Assembly: GCF_023091745.1 (NCBI RefSeq) | Contig: NC_068915.1 | Location: 34,030,001 to 34,094,000, forward strand | Reading direction: 5' to 3' | Origin: Budorcas taxicolor | Lineage: Eukaryota > Chordata > Mammalia > Artiodactyla > Bovidae | Length of the DNA stretch: 64,000 nucleotides | Shown here: positions 57,843 through 64,000 of the stretch, one piece after another | How the letters are laid out: each line of letters starts with the position of its first letter | How positions within the stretch are numbered: position 1 is the stretch's first letter | Made by a program: the position numbers and the translations under genes | The notes under the pieces: model-generated | Seen by the model: only the letters and a program-made list of their open reading frames with translations | Database searches by the model: none | Told to the model about the DNA's origin: nothing

Positions 57843-58497
57843 TTTTTAAAATATAAATTTATTTAATTGGAGGCTAATTACTTTACAATATTTTATTGGT
57901 TTTGCCATATATCAACATGAATCTGCCACAGGTGTACACGTGTTCCCCATCCTGAACCCCTCTCCCACCTCCCTCCCCATACCATCCCTCTGGGTCATCC
58001 CAGTGCACCAGCCCCGAGCATCCTGTATCATGCATCGAACCTGGGCTGGTGTTTCATTTCACATATGATATTATACATATTTCAATGCCATTCTCCCAAA
58101 TCATCCCACCCTCACCCTCTCCTGTAGAGTCCAAAGACTGTTCTATACATCTGTGTCTCTTTTGCTGTCTTGGATACAGAGTTATCGTTAACATCTTTCT
58201 AAATTCCATATATATGCGTTAGTATACTGTATTGGTATTTTTCTTTCTAGCTTACTTCACTCTGTATAATAGGCTCCAGTTTCATCCACCTCATTAGAAC
58301 TGATTTGAATGTGTTCTTTTTAATGGCTGAGTAATGTACCACAGCTTTCTTATCCATTCATCTGCTGATGGACATCTAGGTTGCTTCCATGTCCTGGCTA
58401 TTATAAACAGTGCTGCGAAGAACATTGGGGCACACGTGTCTCTTTCAATTCTGGTTTCCTCGGTGTATATGCCCAGCAGTGGTATTGCTGGGTCATA
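57843..58497 (-). mobile_element. ruminant L1 3' end, antisense
   Basis: AATTGGAGGCTAATTACTTT start, 3' UTR landmarks CATGAATCTGCCACAGGTGT and CAAATCATCCCACCCTCACC, then ORF2-end landmarks GATGGACATCTAGGTTGC and GGTATTGCTGGGTCATA, where it is 5'-truncated. Its 3' UTR differs in subtype from the copy at 59.1 kb. Confidence 0.92.
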
Positions 58498-58499
58498 AA

Positions 58500-58650
58500 C
58501 TATTTTTCATTAAGTTACCTCCACCCAGCTCCTCAAGGGCAGGAGCCCAGCCTGTGAGGCTCACTGATAGAATTCAAGCTCCCAGAACTGTGTCTGCAAT
58601 TATTTCAAAAGCTCAATAAATTTTTGCTCTATGAATAAATGAGTCTCAGT
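58500..58650 (+). mobile_element. L2 LINE 3' end fragment
   Basis: 'ctcctcaagggcaggagcccagc', AGAACTGTGTCTGCAATTA, AGCTCAATAAATTTTTGC and an ATGAATAAATGAG tail. Confidence 0.6.
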
Positions 58651-59064
58651 TGAAAAAAAAAGGATGTTAGAGGAATTATAGGTATATAAAAATAAATAAG
58701 ACTTCCTTGAAAGGTACAAGTGTCCCATCACTAATACAAGAATTATCTCTAAGGGTTGCTATGGTAAGGATTTTTGCACTGTGTATACTGTAGCATTATA
58801 AATTCACTTACGTTATGAAGACATTCAATTCTATATTCTATGATATTATGTGACCCTGAGAGTAAAGTATGCAATTAAAACAACCCTGAATTCTAGATAG
58901 ATATACTTTTATTTGCATCCTCAAATAATTTCTCCCTCTGCTAAAGAATATGTTGGAGAGTATTAGAAAACTTCCTGTTTGAAGGAATGAAGTAGTTAGA
59001 TGTGAAAGTGTCCTGTCTAGGAATTTACTGTACCAGTTAAATCTTAAAATATCCTTTCATTTAA
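58651..59064. other. unique non-coding DNA
   Basis: No feature recognised. Confidence 0.45.
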
Positions 59065-60916
59065 TATCTTTACTATTTTTTTTCATTAGTATCAGCATGG
59101 TATATTTTCCTTCATCCATTCATTTTTTAAAAATTAATTTATTTTTTATTGACGGGTAATTGCTTTACAGAATTCTGCTGTTTACTGTCAAACTTCAACA
59201 TGAATCAGCCATAGTTATATATATATCTCCTCCCTTTTGAAACTCCCTTCCATCTCCCTCCCCATCCCACCCCTCTAGGTTGATACAGAGCCCCTGTTTG
59301 AGTTTCCTGAGTCATACAGCAAATTCCCATTGGCTATCTATTTTACATATGGTAATAAAGTTTCCATGTTACTGTTTCCATATATCTCACCCTCTCCTCC
59401 CCTCTCCCCATGTCTGTAATTCTATTCTTTATGTCTGTTTCTCCACTGTTGCCTTGTAAATAAATTCTTTAGTACCATTTTTCTAGATACCATATATATG
59501 TGTTAGATTATGGTATTTTTCTCTTTCTGACTCACTTCACTCTGTATAATAGGTTCTAGGTTTATCCACCTCATTAGAACTGACTCAAATGTGTTCCTTT
59601 TTATGGCTGAGTAATATTCCATTGTGTATTTATACCACAACTTTTTATCCATTCATCTGTCAATGGATATCTAGGTTGCTTCCATGGTCTAGCTATTGTA
59701 AATAGTGCTGCAATAAACAATGGGATACATATGTCTCTTTCAATTTTGGTTTCCTCAGGGTATATGCCTAGGAGTGGGATTGCTGGGTCATATGGTGGTT
59801 TTATTCCTAGCTTTTTAAAGAATCTCCATACCGTTTTCTACAGTGGCTGTATCAATTTCTATTCCCACCAACAGTACAAGAGTGTTCCCTTTTCTCCACA
59901 CCCTCCCCAGCATTTATTGTTTGTAGACTTTTTGATGAGGGCCATTCTGACCGGTGTGAGGTGAGATTTCATTGTCATTTTGATTTGCATTTCTCTAATA
60001 ATGAGCGAGGTTGAGCATCTTTTCATGTGGTTGTTAGCCATCTGTATGTCTTTAGAGAAAGTCTTTTTAGGTCTTTTCCCACTTTTTGATTGGGTTGTTT
60101 GTTTTTCTGGTATTTAACTGTATGAGCTGCTTGTATATTTTGGAAATGAATCCTTTGTCAGTTGTTTCATTTGCTATTATTTTCTCCCATTTTGAGGGTT
60201 GTCTTTTCACCTTGCTTATAGTTTCCTTTGCCATGCAAAAGCTTTTAAGTTTAATCAGGTCCCACTTGTTTACTTTTGCTTTTATTTCTGTTACTCTAGG
60301 AGGTGGGTCATAGAGGATCTTGCTTTGTTTTTGTCATCAAGTGTTTGCCTGTTTTCCTCTATGAGTTTTATAGTTTCTGGTCTTACATTTGGGTCATTAA
60401 TCCATTTTGAGTTTATCTTCGTGTATGGTGTTAGGAAGTGTTCTAATTTCACTCTTTTACAAGTAGCTGTCCACTTTTCCCAGCACCATTTATTGAAGAA
60501 GCTGTCTTTGCCCCATTGTATATTACTGCCTCTTTTGTCAAAAATAAGATACCCATAGGTGCATGGGTTTATTTCTGGACTTCCTATCTTTTTCCATTGG
60601 TCTATATTTCTGTTTTGTGCCAGTACCATACTGTCTTGATGACTATAGCTTTGTAGTATAACCTGAAGTCAGGAAGCTTGATTCCTCCAGCTCCATTCTT
60701 CTTTCTCAAGCCTGCTTTGGCTATTTGTGTTTCCATTTGAATTGTGAAATTTTTTGTTCTAGTTATGTGAAAAATGCCATTGGTAATTTGATAGGGATTA
60801 CACTGAATGTGTAGATTGCATTTGGTAATACAGTCATCTTCACAATATTAATTCTTCCTACCCAGGAACATGGAATCTCTCTCCATCTGTTCAAGTCATC
60901 TTTGATTTCTTTCATT

Positions 60917-61037
60917 CAGTTCAGTTCAGTCGCTCAGTCATGTCTGACTCTTTGCGACCCCATGAATTGCAGCACGCCAGGCCTCCCTGTCCATCACCAA
61001 CTCCCGGAGTTCACTCAAACTCATGTCCATCGAGTCA
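60917..61037 (-). mobile_element. BovB LINE 3' end nested in L1, antisense
   Basis: 121 bp of near-consensus antisense BovB 3' end (CAGTTCAGTTCAGTCGCTCA to CATGTCCATCGAGTCA) with TCATT on both sides (60912-60916 and 61035-61039). The L1 resumes directly after it with TAGTGTCTTATAATTTTC. Confidence 0.93.
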
Positions 61038-61543
61038 TTTAGTGTCTTATAATTTTCTCTGTTCAGTTCTTTCTTCTCCTTAGGTAAGTTTATTCCTAGA
61101 TATTTAATTATTTTTATTGCAATGGTGATTGGGATTGATTCCTTAATTGCTCTTTCTGATTTTTCATTGTTAGTATATAGAAATGCAAGTGATTCCTGTG
61201 TATTGATTTTGTATCCTGCAACTTTGCTAAATCCACTGGTTAGCTCTAGAAATTTTCTGATACCATCTTTAGGGTTTTCTATGTATAGTATCATGTCATC
61301 TGAAAACAGTGAGAGCTTTATTTCTTTTCCAATCTGGATTCCTTTTATTTCTTTTTCTTCTCTGATTGCTGTAGCTAGGAATTCCAGAATTATGTTGAAT
61401 AACAGTGGTGAAAGTAGACACCCTTGTGTTGTTCCTGATCTCAGAGGAAATGCTCTCAGTTCTTCACCACTGTGAAAAATGTTTGCTGTAGGCTTATCAT
61501 ATATGGCCTTTACTATGTTAAGGTAGGTACCTTCTACGCCCAT
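60938..61543 (-). pseudogene. L1 ORF2 reverse-transcriptase remnant fused to BovB frame
   Basis: A 201-residue minus-strand frame. The first about 165 residues are L1 ORF2: KAIYDKPTANI, RSGTTQGCLLSPLLFNI (motif B), LFSDDMILYIENP (motif C, where L1 normally has FADD), and SGFSKVAGYKINTQESLAF. The last about 32 residues (DSMDMSLSELRELVMDREAW and following) come from the nested BovB fragment. The upstream part of RT, including motif A, is out of frame, and endonuclease and ORF1 are missing. The fusion is an accident of insertion, with no promoter or evidence of expression. Confidence 0.9.
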
Positions 61544-61946
61544 TTTTGAAGAGTTTTAATCATAAATAGGTGCTGAATTTTGTTAAAGGCTTTTTCTACA
61601 TCTATTGAGATGGTCATATGTTTTTATCTTTTAATTTGTTAATATGGTGTATCACATTAATTGATTTCCATATATTGAAGAATCCTTGCATCCTTGGAAT
61701 AAACCCAACTTGATCATGGTGTATGAGCTTTTAGATGTGTTGCTGAATTCTGTTGGCTAAAATTTTGTTGAGGATTTTTTCATCTATGTTCATCATGGAT
61801 ATTGGCCTGTAGTTTTCTTTTTGTGTTGTCTTTGTCTGGTTTTGGTATCAGGGTGATGGTGGCATCATAGAATGAGTTTGGAAGTGTTCCTTTCTTTGTA
61901 ATTTTTGAAAGAGTTTTAGAAGGATAGGCATTATCTTTACTATTTT

Positions 61947-62666
61947 ACATGTAACATTTTGTGTCTCTTGGCACATGTCACAGTGTGCAATGAATATATT
62001 TAACTACATAATAATTTATGATATTTTCTGATTTTCACCTGTATATTTTAAGGATTAAAATAGGATGTAACTAGATGGCTTCCTCAATAACAGGAGACTT
62101 TAGAACATAAGGTGGGAATGAATTGTAGTCACTAAAGGAAATCAATGTAAAACTGTGGTCTGCAGTCTCTAACTTATTACCACAAATAGTTTCACTTCAA
62201 CTGAATAATTAACTTTCACTTGGAGGAAAATGAAGCTTATACGGAATGTTAAAATCCCCTCTTAATCAAACATGATAGAATAATACTTGTCGAATTCCAA
62301 AAGGTAAAAATGCTATTTTTTCAGATTGATTCATATAAGGGGAATGTAAATAATCCTAAAACTAAAAATATAGCATAACTTATAATGCATAGCTTCTAAA
62401 AATTATCCTGAATCTGAAAATCTAAACAAAAGCTTAGAAAATTGTATTATCACAGTCCTAAAAGACTGTTATTAAAAATTACAGATTTAGTATTTCAAGT
62501 CAAATGTATTTAATATTTTGAAGATTATTTGTAAAGCTATAACAAATACTCTAAAATGAATCATCTATTAATTTCCTATTTCTCTATTATCTTTTTCTCA
62601 TCATTATACAATATTTTAAAATATCAAATAGTTTGTCATGAGGGGTAGAATATTGTGATTTATAAT
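61947..62666. other. AT-rich non-coding DNA
   Basis: No gene or repeat family recognised. Confidence 0.45.
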
Positions 62667-62904
62667 ATATTTATGTACCTACATATATATACACATATAT
62701 GATATTTACATATTATGCATATGTAATATGCATATGCCCTGGAGGAGGGCATGGTAACCTACTCCAGAATTCTTGCTAGAGCCTGGCAGGCTATAGTCCA
62801 TAGGTTCATAAAGAGTCAAACATGACTGAAGTGACTTAGCACACATTTACATGTATAATATGTATTATACATGTATGTGTATATATATGTAGGTACATAA
62901 ATAT
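62667..62904. repeat. 31-bp perfect inverted repeat enclosing a SINE
   Basis: Arms 62667-62697 and 62874-62904 are perfect reverse complements (left arm core TTATGTACCTACATATATAT). The 176-bp interval holds AT-rich DNA and a Bov-tA fragment. Confidence 0.9.
62745..62845 (+). mobile_element. Bov-tA SINE 3' half
   Basis: CCCTGGAGGAGGGCATGGTA to AAAGAGTCAAACATGACTGA and GTGACTTAGCACACA. The head is missing. It lies inside the inverted repeat. Confidence 0.88.
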
Positions 62905-62953
62905 TCTATATATGTATGTATATGTATACATATATATGTATGTATGTATGTAT
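62905..62953. repeat. (TATG)n / (TA)n microsatellite
   Basis: Imperfect TATA/TATG repeats ending in TATGTATGTATGTATGTATT, directly after the right arm of the inverted repeat. Confidence 0.85.
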
Positions 62954-62999
62954 TTGGATATTCAGATGACCAAAATATATTTCTCATATATATTTGGTC

Positions 63000-63890
63000 T
63001 TCACAAACAGCTCCTGGCTCCCCAAATCCTTGGAATTTCCTGAGTCACAAGAACCTTGGTAGTATCTTTTGTTGTAATATTGGGCTCTTGTCTTTACTTC
63101 CTGAAAATGCTTCAGAGTTTCAGAGCTATAAATCTGAAAGAGATGTTTTATTATTCATAACGAGTCCTATCCACCACAACTGGATTTATATTAATAAAGA
63201 TAACTTTGCAAAGTACCTACAGATGGGAGCTGGTTACCAGGAGCACACACTGTGAAGAGAGGGTTGTAACTTTCAGTCCTAGATTTTGATTTGATTTCTA
63301 GGGAGGGTAGAGGGGCTAAAGTTTGACTCAATCACCAATGATCAATCAGTTAATCAAACACGGCTACATAATGAAGTCTCCATAAAAATACAAAAGGAAG
63401 GGGGTTCAAGGACCTTCCACACTGGGGAGCCAGAATATACCATGTGTCATCATGCCAGGCCCCAAATGCCGCGAGGACAGAGCTCCTTAGGTTTGAACCT
63501 CGCCCTGTGTGCCTCTTCACCTGGCTATTGATTCATATCCTTTAATACCCTTTTTAATAGACTGGTAATCTAGTGACTAAACAGGTTTTCCTGAATTCCA
63601 TGAGTTGCTCTAGGAATTAACTGAACCCATGGAGAGTGTGTCATAGCCTGTGTGTATATGTATATAACATATATAGTGTGTTATAGCCTGTCAGTCAGAG
63701 GTACAGGCAACAACCTGGACTTGCCATTGGTATCTTGAGCTAAATGGGAAATACCAGAACCTCCAATTTGTAGCTAGACTCTCAGAAACACAGCTAACAA
63801 TCTCAGTTTGCAACTGGCACTTGAAGTAGATGGTTGTCTTGTGGGAAGGAACACTTTGGCTATGGCTACTGATTCTTTCTTCTGGTGTCT
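63000..63890 (+). mobile_element. ancient mammalian LTR-like repeat
   Basis: Blocks such as CAATCACCAATGATCAATCA, 'ataatgaagtctccataaaaatacaaaagg', GACTGGTAATCTAGTGACTA and ACAACCTGGACTTGCCATTG match a known old mammalian repeat that I take to be an LTR-type element. The family name is not certain. A 103-residue frame at its left (62944-63255) is chance. Confidence 0.5.
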
Positions 63891-64000
63891 AAAATGGCTT
63901 GGTGTTGTATGGGAAACTGTCCACTTTATACACACACTGCAACTGATTCTCAGAGCACTAAAAGGAAGAAAATTATCTAATTTGCAAAAAAGGCCCTGAT

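Larger units (their letters stand above)
59065..61946 (-). mobile_element. ruminant L1, antisense, with 15-bp target duplication
   Basis: Antisense L1 bounded by identical TATCTTTACTATTTT at 59065-59079 and 61932-61946. Order from the left: T-run (59076-59083), about 39 bp of non-L1 sequence, a second T-run (59123-59128), L1 3' UTR (GACGGGTAATTGCTTTACAG), then ORF2 antisense to about 61931. 5'-truncated within ORF2; no ORF1 or 5' UTR. A BovB fragment is nested at 60917-61037. Confidence 0.95.

Noticed and set aside
1..64000. CRISPR arrays, operons or prokaryotic defence systems
   Set aside because: No regularly spaced repeats or compact coding layout; the repeat content is that of a ruminant nuclear genome.

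Overview
This is non-coding nuclear DNA from a ruminant, almost certainly a bovid. BOV-A2 and Bov-tA SINEs, BovB (RTE-type) LINEs, ruminant L1 elements and a CHR-2 SINE are interspersed throughout, and only ruminants carry this combination. The sequence alone does not decide between cattle, sheep, goat or a relative. The DNA is AT-rich and CpG-poor. I found no host exon, intact gene, rRNA, complete tRNA or CRISPR array. It reads as a gene desert or the inside of a very long intron.

Nearly all recognisable content is transposable-element debris of several ages. The oldest layer is MIR, L2, old L1, a hAT-type element and old LTR-like elements. The middle layer is an L1MA-like copy, CHR-2 and a short mariner hairpin. 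The youngest layer is 13 BovB fragments (about 11 kb, roughly 17% of the window), Bov-tA/BOV-A2 SINEs, ruminant L1 3' ends and one solo LTR with a clean target-site duplication.

Layout: 1-6.7 kb is mostly unique AT-rich DNA with two SINEs, a 5'-half tRNA-Glu fragment and two hairpin clusters. 6.7-10.6 kb holds two BOV-A2 copies in an ancient repeat, an L2 and a Bov-tA. 11.7-16.8 kb is a nest: mariner hairpin, old L1 split by a SINE, an LTR-like block and BovB, then a second BovB and an L1 with a 5' inversion. 18.5-21.7 kb has CHR-2, a BovB joined to an L1 tail, and an inverted BovB. 27.06-28.02 kb is a solo LTR. 28.2-36.8 kb is dense SINE/L1/BovB, including two near-coextensive 1.7-kb BovB copies in inverted orientation. 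36.8-51 kb is sparse. 51.1-54.9 kb has the longest BovB, a hAT-type element and another BovB. 55.8-63.9 kb has two LTR-like blocks and two ruminant L1 copies, one with target duplications and a possible 3' transduction, plus a SINE inside a perfect inverted repeat.

The open reading frames here are LINE remnants or chance frames, and no genes cooperate in a system. I see no evidence for an undescribed coding system. The observations worth a second look are structural: the tRNA-half insertion, the mariner hairpin related to the cattle miR-2284/2285 family, the large BovB inverted repeat, the palindrome around a SINE, the possible L1 transduction, and the repeated nuclear-receptor-like motifs in the solo LTR.
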